From Panaeolus papilionaceus (taxonomy: Eukaryota; Basidiomycota; Agaricomycetes; Agaricales): a stretch of DNA of 64,000 bases. The notes under the pieces were generated by a model. That model ran no database searches. It saw only the letters and a program-made list of their open reading frames with translations, and had not been told where the DNA came from. A program made the position numbers and the translations under genes. The stretch spans positions 2,232,001 to 2,296,000 of the forward strand of contig JADNRZ010000002.1 of NCBI GenBank assembly GCA_015501605.1. Direction: 5' to 3'. Below, piece by piece: positions 32,902-43,803 of the stretch (position 1 is the first letter of the stretch; each line of letters starts with the position of its first letter).

Positions 32902-33795
32902 TTAGGCCTGTTCAAGAGGAGGAGGACCATCATCATCCGAATCGTCGTCGTCGTCAGCCGCGGAACCAGAGGGATCAGATGAACCACCGCCCAGTCCACC
33001 TTGTGCAGCACCCATTGAAGCCATCAACTATTGCGTATGTGAGTATCTTTGAAGAAATTCAATCTGATATGTCGCACCTTTTCCAAATCCATACCGCCCA
33101 TACCGCCCATGCACCCATGCCACCCATGCCACCCATACCGCCCATGCCACCCATGCCACCCATACCGCCCATGCCACCCATGCCACCCATACCACCCATA
33201 TCCATGTCGTCAACTGGTTCTTCAGCAGCACCATCTTGCTCGTCCTCATCTACCCATTTACTGAAGTCTGTTTTGATAAAAGCATTTCGCAGCCTCTCCT
33301 TAGTGAGTCTGGGCCAGTACTCGGCCTGCTTCTCCTTTTTACGGAGGATTGCAAAAAAGGAACGAGAGTTGAGACGAGAAGTCGAATTCTGTTGGAAGAG
33401 ATAAATCAAGTGAATATTGAAAGTGAAGAAGGCATGTGTACCTCAACATCTATCTCCTTGAAAAAATCAAGATCAAACGCGTATTCCTTTCCTGGTACTT
33501 CACTTCCTGGCGCTTCACTGGGTTGTTTGAGATCGAGAAAATAAAAGAGATTAGATAAATATGATACGCACGGCCCAGCGGTGGCTTTAAAATGGATTGA
33601 AGTAGATGTAACTTTATAATCGAGGGTGAGTGGACGAATATCTGGAAGATTTACAGTGAGGTAGATGATGTTCTGCACGACGCGTTGATTATATTGAGAT
33701 CGCGATGAGATATAATCTGAGAGATTGAATGATACCTTTACATCTTCAGTCTCTGATGAACGTTGAGCCCAAAGTACTTCAGGATGTTGAACCAT
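32902..33795 (-). CDS. SBA1: Hsp90 co-chaperone p23/Sba1, frameshifted in a Gly-Gly-Met repeat
   Basis: Model complement(join(32902..33027, 33078..33388, 33442..33517, 33572..33672, 33736..33795)). p23 stabilises the closed ATP state of Hsp90. Seen: HPEVLWAQRSSETED, IIYLTVNLPDI, TSTSIHFKATAG, KEYAFDLDFFKEID, the signature WPRLTKERLRNAFIKTDF and KWVDEDEQD, then a (GGM)n tract and a predicted acidic tail (SAADDDDDDSDDDG). The exon 33078..33388 is 311 nt, one short of a whole number of codons: one of twelve 9-bp repeat units (33109-33116) has 8 bases. As written, the frame shifts and stops just after the next junction, losing the final MDLEK-LMASM and acidic tail. Without that missing base the product would be 224 residues. 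The first intron (33673..33735, 63 nt) is in frame without stops, so retention would insert 21 residues. Confidence 0.88.
33091..33197 (-). repeat. 9-bp tandem repeat (Gly-Gly-Met), one unit 8 bp
   Basis: Twelve units of ATGGGTGGC-type sequence on the minus strand, 107 bp in total. The unit at 33109-33116 lacks one base, which breaks the reading frame of p23. Confidence 0.9.
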
Positions 33796-34130
33796 TATTG
33801 TTTAAGATCAAGAGTTGGTTTTGGTTTTCTTTTTTCAGATTTCAGATTTAAATGTTTACTAAACGTAGAACCCTCCAGAAGGTTCACTGCCTCTTGTGTG
33901 TGACGTGACAGTTACACTTTCAAGCTAAGATTGTGACATTGGTTATAACGCTCTCTATTCATTACACTGATGTGGTCAGTCAATGTCATACTATTATTGT
34001 TGATTGATTTTTATTTCTAATATCTTTTAATTTGCAAGGTGTACTCGTTGGTTTTTACCGTTGTTATTATTACCTTTACCAACAGCGTCTCCTTTCTTTT
34101 TAATTTTATTCCTTTTTTCGTTGACTCTTC
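33796..34130. other. Divergent intergenic region
   Basis: About 335 AT-rich bases between the p23 start and the next rightward gene, holding both promoters. A pyrimidine-rich stretch before 34130 is likely the leader of the rightward gene. No other feature seen. Confidence 0.5.
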
Positions 34131-34825
34131 ATGCAAAACCATGGTAAGTTGGACAATTTAATCTGTTTATCTATCTATATTGAATCCTTTTTTTACATAG
34201 CTTTTATTGCATCGTATTGTTGACCACTCTATTCGTTTCATCATGTTACTGGCAACCTTTCGCTCTTGACAGTCCTTTAACTGTGCCTTGGTCAGAAAAT
34301 ATCACTACTTATAGCGACGCACTTCGAACTACACTTCCTCAAAATTACTCTCAAGCACTTCCTACCGTCATTCGCCCAGTTGACCGCTGTTGGTGCGACT
34401 TTTCAAACGGTTTCTTTGAACCCTTCAATGTTACACAGTGGGATATTGCAAGCGTACATCGCTTGAAACGCCAGCTTGATCGACAGAATATCGCAGCAGC
34501 AGAACGTAACACGACCAACCTGTCCACTTCAAATATTACCACCACTACCGCAGAACCAGAATTGCCCCCCAAGGCCCTTTTTAACAGGCCCTACAGCATC
34601 CTCTCAACCCTCTACCGCCTCGTTTACTTCACAATCACAGAGTCTCCCCCACACCCTCTGGACACCACAGCTTCACAGCAATCATTACAACATGATACAC
34701 CACCGACTCCTTCTCATTCGCAAGTAGAATCCCCATCATCTACATTGAACACACTTCCTTACCTGCGTACGAAATACGACCTGCGCCCTTATGGCCTTGG
34801 TATTGTTATTGATTTGAGTTGGTGA
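34131..34825 (+). CDS. Small secreted or single-pass membrane protein, N-glycosylated, unidentified
   Basis: Two exons, join(34131..34147, 34201..34825), 213 residues. Residues 7-25 (FYCIVLLTTLFVSSCYW) form a signal peptide or anchor. The rest has six or more N-x-S/T sites (NIT, NYS, NVT, NTT, NLS, NIT) and a compact motif RCWCDFSNGFFEPFNVTQW followed by a heptad-like helix, ending in KYDLRPYGLGIVIDLSW. I recognise the CWCDF/FEPFN pattern as recurring in basidiomycete hypothetical proteins but know no function. The start is the weakest point: the strong GTAAGT donor at 34144 breaks the frame, so a weaker GTTGGA donor at 34148 was used because it is the only one that keeps frame; similar donors are used by two other genes here. 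Confidence 0.6.
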
Positions 34826-35067
34826 TGAACAAGATACCTATTTCCTGTATCATTAGACCTAGTCGTTAATTTATGCATTGTATTAGTGGCAAATAGGTTC
34901 TCTTATTTTATTTTTTCAAAAATTTACATAAAGAAATATTGTTTATACATACGCCGACGTGCGAATTTTTTCCAAATAGAGGCCCCAAGCGAATCTCCTC
35001 AAAGACGTCAGAAACCGGACTCATCAAAATTTAGTTGTCGACTTTCTCTCTCCTCGTCTATTGATTT

Positions 35068-37670
35068 ATGGACACGGAGTTACCGCGTCGTTCAAATGCG
35101 CGACCAAACCAGAATAATCGCTCAAATTTAACAAATATTGTAACAGACGGCCCTTCGTCGTCTTCAACTCAAACTCCAACTCTCTCCAAGTTTGAGATCG
35201 TGCACAAGGCAATCATGGCACCTTTCAACCACAAGAAGAACGATTCAGCTCGTATCCTCTCTGACCGTATGTAGGACGTTATCTTCATAATTTAAATAAA
35301 ATACTTATTAATTCCTACAGTTGCACCTGTAATAATGACTCCACGTATGATCAACTCTGCTGCCACCGTCTCGTCAAGACCTCGAACTTCGCTCGCTGCC
35401 AGCTCAATACAAGGAGGCAAGCTGGGTTTTTCTACTCTGGGGCGTGCACCACTCAGGTTGAGTCTTGGCTCCAAACGAATCACGTCGAGCGATCTGCAAA
35501 TATTCGAGGACATGGAAGAACTCCTCGAGGCAGACGTCCCCGAACCTGAGGGTGTTGCTTCCAATGTTAGCTTGCTGCGTGGTTTCAACGCGACAATTCC
35601 AAGCGCAGAGCAGAGTAGAACAAGACGACGACAGATGCGGAATATCGACACCCCCAAGTTAGGTCTTAAGAGGATTGGGTTGGGTGCTCGGGGCTTGCTC
35701 ACTGAAGAAGAGGAGGAAAGTCAGAGTGTTGCGAGTGAGGAAGATGTCGTGTTGGTAAAGCAGACCCACGGCAGGAAGAAGAAAGGTCGAGAAAGCTTAA
35801 GCGCTGCTAAAATGCTTGGGAAGGAGGAGCTCACTCGTCAGACCCAGGAGGTTTTGACAGACAAGGAAAACGTCCATGTCAAGAGAGTATGTTCTACTCT
35901 CCCCCTTGCACGAGCTAAACTCAACTTGCCCCACGCAGTCCCTCATCAACAGCGAAATTGAGGAAATCACGCATAAGATTCAAGCCCTAGACGGAATCAG
36001 GGCCAAACTTGAGCAGGATCTTCTCAAGCTTCAGGAAGACGAGCTTGAGCTTGACGATGAACGTAAGGCTCTTCTATCCAACCTGTTATATCGAATACTG
36101 ACTTAAACGACCAGTGGAAGGCATCAAAGAACGCCTTCGTTTTGAAGAGAGTACATCCGGGACTTCTAGTACTGATGTCAAGAATCTCCATTTGCCTTCA
36201 AGTTCACGTCGTCGCAAAGGTATGACGGTGTTTTCATGGGGCCTTCGTGCTTTTTTTAAAAAAAAAATACAGGCCCAGCATTTTTACCTTCGGAACACGA
36301 TGGCCTTCCACCTGGAGTTGCATTTATGGTATGTTCCAGTCGCTGCTTCGTCGATCGCCATCTTACTTCAGCGTCAGTCGCTTGATAGTCATACCACTCC
36401 AATAACTGCCCTCGACTTCTCCGAACCATATGGTACACTGGTCAGCGCCTCACAAGACGATGCCCAGCCACGCGTCTGGGATCTTCTTTCAGGCGAAGAG
36501 ATTGGTCGCCTACGAGGTCATGTTGGGGCCGTCCGCTGCCTTCAAGTGGAGAACAACATATGTTTGACTGGTGGCGTCGATGGAAATGTGAGAATGTGGG
36601 ACCTGCGAAAAGTGGATGTGGATGATGGCTGGGATGAAGGCGAGATGGTTACATTGAGCGACGTGGCTGAAGAAGATGAGGGCCAAGCAGAGGGGAATAA
36701 TCAACAAGCCAGCAGCATCCGTGACTCGGAAGACAAGTTTGAGGACAAAAACACGACATGCACTCGGTTATTGGACGGCCACACACAAGCTGTGACTGCC
36801 CTGTATTTCGAGGATGAATGCCTGGTACGTTGGCTCTTTGAAGGTCAGCATTCGCTGCACTTAATAATATGAATAGGTGACTGGTGCTTCAGACAAGACA
36901 CTAAGGCAATGGGATCTTACAACCGGCCAATGCGTGATGACGATGGATATTCTTTGGGCTATTTCACATCCATCGAATGGTGCGGCTGCAAATCCCATGG
37001 GAAGCCAAATTTTCCCCGGATCATTCTCAGTACCAACACCGCCGTACGCTGACGGTACGCGAGAAACCTACGAGGATTTTGTTGGAGGAGTTCAGTTTTG
37101 GGGTTATGGCCTTGTTAGTGGTAGCGGAGATGGTGCTGTGAGGATGTGGGATAGTGAGTTTTCATCGTTTGCTAACTTGAATGATCGTTCACAACCTGTA
37201 TGTAGTGCGTACTGGGCAGGCTCATAGGACGCTTCTCGGACATACTGGGCCAGTGACATGCCTGCAATTTGACGAGCTTCATATCGCAAGCGGAAGTCTC
37301 GATAAAAGTCTGAAGGTATGGTTCGGCGTACTTTTTGCTGTCTTTTTTTCTGACATCTACAAGGTGTGGGATTTGAGGACCGGGAGCATATTCGAGACAA
37401 TACAATTCGATCATGCTGTGACTGCTCTACAATTTGATACTCGTAAAATCATTGCAGCGACTGGAGAAAACGGTATCAAAGTGAGTAAAAAACCATCGCC
37501 TTGTTGATCTGACTTTTAAACTGCCTCTATAGGTATACAACCGAACGAGTCAGCAAAAATCCACAATGTTGACCAACGGACACACCAGGCCTGTGGAAAG
37601 ACTACGATACATGGACCGTTATATGATAACTGGTGGTCGAGACGCTCAACTTAAGATATGGTCATTATAG
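35068..37670 (+). CDS. MDV1: Mitochondrial division WD40 protein Mdv1/Caf4
   Basis: Ten exons, join(35068..35266, 35321..35886, 35939..36062, 36115..36219, 36273..36328, 36372..36824, 36877..37153, 37206..37315, 37364..37480, 37533..37670), 714 residues. Mdv1 bridges the outer-membrane receptor Fis1 and the dynamin Dnm1 during fission. N-terminal helices ([14 protein letters not shown]) are the likely Fis1-binding part; a coiled coil at about 255-305 ([20 protein letters not shown]) would dimerise; from about 350 a WD40 propeller follows with [73 protein letters not shown] and [10 protein letters not shown]. An acidic insert separates blades two and three, and another loop holds [11 protein letters not shown]. 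Length and order fit the family. Confidence 0.93.
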
Positions 37671-37958
37671 TATTTAAATCTAATTCAATCTCAAAATCTT
37701 AAACACGGACCATGTCAAACGGGTCCTTGAGGTAGGGTCACTGAAGGTTCTCAGAGTCAAAGTCTAAGTAATGCGGTCACGTGCTATGTTCGTCAAGTCG
37801 CGTCTGCTCTTGGCTGAGGTTCAACGTTTAGGGACCTTTCGTTCATCAATTGAAACCAGACTTGTACTTTTCAGCCTTTTATCTTGCTTTTTTTATACCA
37901 CTTTACTCCTCCCTAATAACGCAAATCGTACACATTTTTTATCCATCTCTCGTTTACT

Positions 37959-39897
37959 ATGCCCATTGTGCGTCAACGCGGTACCTTTATTCATACAGAA
38001 GTTATCCCAGATAGCGAGGAAGAGAGGTTCAGCCATGACTCTCGACCTCCAGAGACCATGATTGATACAGATGAATCAAACAGAAAGACAGCCGGAAGAA
38101 CTCCAAATAAACCAGTCGAAGTCATCGAAATTTCATCAGACGAGAGGTGAGCCATAAGATGACGAATAATTGGTTGAACTCATAACCTGGGGCGTTAGTG
38201 AAGAATCAGACAACGAGGGTGACGTTTTCCAGCTACAGTATGTACCACACCTCATCATACGCAACAGGTGAGGACAAGGCATATCACAGCTCACCTTCAT
38301 TCAGGACACCTTCTAGAGCTCAATACAGTGGCCGGCGCATCGTCCGATCCCCAGATGTATCAGATGGAAGCGAAGCTGAGGTCATTGAACTAACGGACTC
38401 CTCGGACGAAGATGATATCGCTGTGAAGAGAGCTCACATTACACTCAATGCCAACCTAGAAAGAAGCTCTGATCCTGCACCAAGTTCTCCTTCACCGAGT
38501 CTTGTACCACCACATACCACGGTTGTGGATGATGGGGCAATAATTGTGTTGTAGGCTACCCCTGTGTCTCTGCATGTAGCTTTGGACTCATTTCTTGCCT
38601 AGTGACGAACCTAAAATTGCTCGTACCCCATTGCGAAAGTCGAAATTGAATATACCTTCGTTGGAACCGGAAGATGCAGCGTTCTCTTCCCCTACCCAGG
38701 CCAACGCGACGAACACAGCAACAGCAAAGACACCTTACAAAAAACCTGCAAAAAAATCAGCACCATCCGCTACCCCACGTACAAGCAAAAAAGCCCAACT
38801 TGCTCAACAAAGGGAGAGGTTGCACACATACGCTCAATTGCTGTTTAGTGATCTGAACACAATTGTCTTTGGAGGTGCTCTGCCAGAGACAACTCAGTTG
38901 AACTGGAATAATAGACTCGTCAGTACGGCAGGCAGGGCTAAATGGCATCGGTTCGTTACTTCGAAATTTACCATCGAAGAGCTAACATGCTGACTGCTGC
39001 ATAGCTCCAGAGACGGGGTCGAAACCACACAAATAGAGCTAGCGGACAAAATTCTGGATAGTGAAGGTAGCCAAACGTCTAGGAAGCAGCTACATCGCAA
39101 CTGACACAGGACTTCAGAACGAATCCGACACACTCTGTCCCACGAAATGTGCCACCTGGCAACATGGGTAATCGATAAAAAGTTGAATGAGCATCACGGA
39201 CCTCTTTTTAAATCTTGGTCGGTGGTTCAAGCATCTGTGCATGTGCCTGGGTCCCTCATTCAATTTGCCAGGGCAAACAAGCTAATGAAAAAGAGACCCG
39301 ATATTCATGTTTCGGTGCGCCTTGACACATCTTGAACGCCATTCCGCTCTGACCTTCATGCCGTTGAAGATTAAACATGACTATGAAATCACATATCCGT
39401 TCGAGTGGAGTGAGTCCCTGTAACATTTGACAAATTGGTGGACACTAACCGGCGTTTCGCAGAATGCGAAAAATGTGCCAAGATGTACGACCCCTCTTGT
39501 ATTCCGGGAGGTAATTGCTGACTGACTGTTTTTAGTTATGGTAGATTCAGCAAATCTATAAAGCCAGAAGAATGTCGTGCGTATAATTTTGTTTATGTCC
39601 TGACTTTTACTGACAGGAATAGTTTGCGGTGCATGTCGCGAGGGGAGGCTCATACCCTTGTTCAAAACTAGGCAACAAACGAAAACACCTCAGAAAATCA
39701 GTCAACTGGCAGCATCGAAACCCCAGGGCAAGTGTTTGCTTGATATTGAGACTTGGGTGTATGCTGACTGCCCTCAAGATTCTCCTCGCACAAATAAACT
39801 GATGGACGCAAATGACCCCAATTCAGATGTCGAGGTCCTTCGAATACTCATGGAAGCTACTGACATTGCAGGTAGTAAAGGTGCTTCAAATGTGTAG
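37959..39897 (+). CDS. GCNA/SprT-like metalloprotease with SUMO-interacting motifs
   Basis: Eleven exons, join(37959..38146, 38199..38237, 38290..38550, 38603..38950, 39005..39066, 39118..39217, 39272..39314, 39370..39409, 39463..39484, 39536..39576, 39617..39897), 474 residues. The C-terminal half is a SprT domain: LLFSDLNTIVFGGALP, a catalytic SHEMCHLATWVID (HExxH), HHGPLFKSW, and a zinc ribbon from CEKC-AKIYGRFSKSI to CGAC. Such proteases (GCNA, Spartan, Wss1) remove DNA-protein crosslinks. The disordered N-terminus has two good SUMO-interacting motifs, VEVIEISSDE and AEVIELTDSSDED, plus AIIVFDE, as in GCNA, which is recruited to SUMOylated crosslinks. Two exons are 22 and 39 nt. A Lys/Thr-rich basic stretch (TPYKKPAKKS) may bind DNA or act as a nuclear signal. 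Confidence 0.9.
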
Positions 39898-40025
39898 AAT
39901 AATAAATAGTGATAATGTAATACAAAGGGTACTAATAGCTACAGAATGTCAAATCCATTGTGGATCGGGATGATGGATGATGAAAATAGGATATACATCT
40001 AGATTACAGCGAAACATGTTTCTAG

Positions 40026-42141
40026 TTATTTAGATAAAGAACGGACGTTGACGGGCAACTGAGTACCAGCGGAACATTTTCCTTTGACAATTGGCCTGGT
40101 AAGAATAGTATTGCACTTGGCAATTGTAATAGCATGGGCTGGTGTAAATTCAAACTCGGAAAGAAGGACGACCAAAAAGATTTTCATGGCGGTGATGGAG
40201 AGCCTGGTACCCACACACATATGTTGGCCATATCCGAAGGTCATGAGGTTGCGATAACCAACATTCAAAGTTAGAGCCTCAGGTTTGCGAAGTTCTTCCT
40301 TTTGCCACCTGTCAGGACTTTGTGGGCGTTAAGTGTGAATGGCAACCTTAAATATTAACATCACTTACTTGAATACACGGGCATCGGTTCCCCAACGGTC
40401 TTCATCCTGATTGATTCCCTCGATGGGAATATGAATGTAGGTGCCTTTCTTGATTTTTATGTAGTCGACATGTCCTTTGGCGTTAATCTTGCCATCAGAT
40501 GTGACCAGGGGTTCAGAGATAGGTAACATGTCGTCTTGAGTAGCTACGCGAATCGTGCCATGGGCGGGCGGGGAGATGCGTAAAACTTCATGGATAACTG
40601 CGTCGAGGTAGGGCAGCCTGAGGACCGCCTCCCATAGAATCTGGGAACTGTTTTGGGAGGTGCAATGGCATGCACATATTCCACGGCCACTGCATTTCGT
40701 ACACTCTTGATAGCCAGAATCGTCAGACCCATCCGACAGTTCGGCATCGTGGGGCAAGTAAACCTTCCGGATTTCTTTCCGGAGACGGCTTTGAATATCT
40801 CCGTGTTGAGAGAGGAGCTGGATGCACCATGAAATGGCGACGGCAAGCGTATCTGCACCTGCAAGGAGAAATGTGGAGCATTGATCCAAAAGTTCTCGGT
40901 CGGATAACTGTTCGTCAATGCACGTCCGTTTGTTTTCTTCGACTACACAGACATTTCAGTTTTGAATCAGGAATCCAGAAGAAGTGACGCACTCAAAAGG
41001 GCGAGAAGGTCCGTTTGATGGTGCTTGGACGAGAGGTGCGAGTTCATAAGTGCTTTTTTCTTCTCGATTATGTCCTTGCCAGCGCATTCAATGACTTTTA
41101 GGCATTCATTCGTCGTCTTGACTTCTTCCGTAACCTATACCATGTCATAATTGTCGTCAGCGGCTTGCAGACCAAGGGGATGAATAGCGTATCGATACGC
41201 ACGAAAATCTTGCGCAACTTCGGAAAGTATAATTCCATAACATTCCATAGACCCATGCCATCGTCCACAACTCGGAACATACGACGATAAGCTCTGTAAA
41301 CTTCTTCGGTCTCATCCTCGACAGCGTTGAAATCATAGTCAAATCCTACCAACGCCATGACGTCGAAAGTGGCACGGGAAACCCAATGAGCAATGTCCAA
41401 TGTGCTTGAAGTACGCTTGTCAGAGGTCAACGGGATATGGTTCAGTTCGACTTTCCAGCGCGCTGCCAGCTCCTCCGCCTTGTTCAAAAAGGTTGGCATC
41501 ATGGAAGAAATGTTGTCCTTCTTGAAAGCGGTCAATACTATTTTCTTTTGTGCTTTATGTTCATCCCCCTCCATGGAGAAAATACCTGTAGCCAATACAC
41601 ATAAGAAAAGTCACGGAAGGAGGAAAGGCTTTTTTTACCTCGTCCAATTATACGACTAAGGAAAGAACGAGTCTGCCAGGGTTTCTCATAGATGGATTTG
41701 GTCAAAACATGATATGTCGTGACCTTGTCGAAACTGAGGACACGATAGTCGTGCTTTTTGACTCGAATTAAGCATGATACTCGATACAGATTCGCGTAAA
41801 GTACATACCTTGCCAAAACCATGAAATCTAAAGGTAGGGCCGTAACGCTTTCTCCATTCGTCGTATATTTCTGGTGTAATATCTGGGCTGTAATCATGGT
41901 CAAGATGGTTGCTTTTATTGCAATAAAACAGTTGCGCGTACTCTAGAACCTGGGGTAAATGTGATTCAAATTTGGCTCCATTTGGCCCGGGTATATGCCT
42001 CAGGGGATCAAACAATGGCTTTATGAAGACCATATTGATAAACCAAAGCAAGCCATATAGAACGATTGGCGCAGAAAGTAGCAGACAATACTTTAAAGTA
42101 GACCAGACACAGTATAAGGCCGTGATTGACAGTGAGGACAT
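40026..42141 (-). CDS. Cytochrome P450 monooxygenase
   Basis: Seven exons, complement(join(40026..40317, 40369..40942, 40993..41134, 41173..41585, 41639..41753, 41809..41887, 41942..42141)), 604 residues. An N-terminal membrane anchor (SITALYCVWSTL...IVLYGLLWF) precedes the Pro-rich hinge RHIPGPNG. P450 motifs: I-helix LLAGADTLAVAIS, K-helix ExxR as EVLRISPP, the PERF-like NPDRW, and haem loop FGYGQHMCVG with the thiolate Cys at about residue 540. The usual Arg before the Cys is His, which is tolerated in the family. Between the I and K helices, at about residues 396-410, there is an unusual Cys-rich insert, ECTKCSGRGICACHC. The intron 41135..41172 is only 38 nt. The substrate is unknown; there is no biosynthetic cluster around it. 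Confidence 0.92.
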
Positions 42142-42457
42142 GGTGGGTGTTGGGAAAGAGACGGGTTCATGGTGTTCTCGTTATTAAACCTGATTTTTGG
42201 AAGAGATACAAGGGACTTGATAGTTTCCTCTTTAGGACTTCCCCTTCTTCCCAATTCGAAACAAGCAATAATTACATAAGTGGCAGCGGACACTGAACCT
42301 TAAAGTAGTTCTGTACAGATTACATAAGCAATCATCATCGCTCGAACCACCACCACCAACAAATTATTGGCAGAACTCCAACTCGGCCGTAAAGTGAGTA
42401 TTTACGACCATCGTTTCTCTGTTAATCCTCATTATTTATCTTGTAGACTCTTTCAAA
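42142..42457 (+). other. Divergent promoter region with 5' UTR intron of RPS29
   Basis: The 316-bp region between the P450 start and the S29 start. A GTGAGT donor at 42394 and a TTGTAG acceptor ending at 42446 mark a 53-nt intron in the 5' leader, 11 bases before the ATG, a common arrangement for ribosomal protein genes in fungi. Confidence 0.6.
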
Positions 42458-42744
42458 ATGACCCACGACGCTGTTTGGTTCTCTCGTCCCAGAAAATTCG
42501 GAAAGGGTAGCCGCCAATGGTCCGCATGATCTGCTTGAATTTTGCAACTGGCATTAACCTTAAATCAATCTTATATAGCCGACTTTGCGCTCACCAGGCT
42601 GGTCTTATCCGCAAATATGGCCTTGATCTCTGTCGTCAGTGCTTCCGCGAGAAGTCTGCAGCTATCGGTTTCACAAAGGTGCGTATCTAGGTTCTGTACT
42701 CCATGACTCTGTATCAAACCACGTACTTCTTGTAGAACCGGTAA
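42458..42744 (+). CDS. RPS29: 40S ribosomal protein S29 (uS14)
   Basis: Three exons, join(42458..42519, 42579..42678, 42736..42744), 56 residues, the canonical length. The sequence [20 protein letters not shown] is almost identical across eukaryotes, followed by [22 protein letters not shown], which gives the four Cys of the zinc site, and [10 protein letters not shown]. It sits in the small-subunit head near the decoding site. The last exon encodes only Asn-Arg-stop. Longer frames in this region arise from reading through the introns. Confidence 0.96.
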
Positions 42745-43116
42745 AACCAACCCCCCATCACACTTTCTATCTTCCACTCTTGGTATTGGCTACATTGCAA
42801 TGCAAAAACATTCTCTCACGCAAAACTCCTACATCTGTGCTATTTCATGCCTTAAGTAATGTGAATTATGTCTTATGGTCTTGCTTGCAAGCAACGAGTT
42901 GGGAATCAAGACTTGCATCATGTTTACGCCTGAAATTCGTCCTAAAATCAACGTGATTTAATGCTGCAATTGGCTAAGCGCCCATGTCAGGCTACCTGTA
43001 CGAGCCATCGCTTCCGTGGTGGTTTATAAGGCATATACTTATTAACCTACGTTAGATCGACATGGATCGACAGATGTTGTCAGCAGCTACTTGTAATGAA
43101 AATTTCCCTTCTCTTT
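42745..43116. other. Convergent intergenic region
   Basis: About 370 bp between the S29 stop and the SmE stop, presumably two 3' UTRs. No conserved frame or RNA gene seen. Confidence 0.5.
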
Positions 43117-43600
43117 CTATGAAGCCTGCTGAATGAGTGTAATATTGTCGCCTTTAAGTAAAATCCGTCCTAATGAAAGCTATATGTGAGATTAGGAAGC
43201 ATTGGATTTAGCGATGGGGCGCACCTAGCTCCCTGCGAGGCTTCGCATCCTTGACAAAAATCTCCGCAGCTTCATCGATCACGACATTCATAAATTCGTC
43301 GAATCCCTGCGATTCAATACTCCATGTAAGCATGACCGATTCGAGGTAGGTGAATAGCACATATCTCACAATGATTCGTCCTTCAATGCGCATTTCGAGG
43401 TTATCATAAAGCCAAATGACGACTTTGGATCTCTATTGCCATTTTATAAATATTCTTCTGGATGCAGACGAAGAAATGAGGTACCTGTTGAAGATTCTTG
43501 AAAATAACATTCTGATGTAAAGTTTAGTGATTTTCTTTGAATTTTAGGATAACACACTTACAATGGGCTGAACCATTACGCGCTGTTGTCGGCTCGACAT
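43117..43600 (-). CDS. SME1: Small nuclear ribonucleoprotein E (SmE)
   Basis: Five exons, complement(join(43117..43169, 43225..43306, 43370..43432, 43485..43511, 43562..43600)), 87 residues. SmE is one of seven Sm proteins that ring the U1, U2, U4 and U5 snRNAs. Seen: QRVMVQPI, a 27-nt exon coding NVIFKNLQQ, Sm1 motif VVIWLYDNLEMRIEGRI and GFDEFMNVVIDEAAE, and Sm2 motif LGRILLKGDNITLIQ. The family length is 88-94. It faces the dynein gene with 203 bp between starts. Confidence 0.96.
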
Positions 43601-43803
43601 TCTGAGAGCTCAAAGGAGTGGTGGTCGAACTATATCAAGAGATAGGTGGGGATGAAGGTTCAGTTCAACAAGCCAAGCCTTGACTGGAATTGCTAAGAAA
43701 TAGAACTGAAGGTGGCGAATTAGCACGTGACATCATTTTACCTTGACAGCGACCACCACCAGTCTCAGTCTACTCACCTCAGGCGACGCGTTGTACCGTC
43801 AAT

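Noticed and set aside
33028..33264. Trp/Val- and His/Pro/Cys-rich frames over the 9-bp repeat
   Set aside because: Shadows of the Gly-Gly-Met repeat of p23 on other frames and the opposite strand.
34144..34149. Strong GTAAGT donor in the small glycoprotein gene
   Set aside because: Its use leaves either ATG in a phase that hits a stop within a few codons of the next exon; the neighbouring GTTGGA donor keeps frame.
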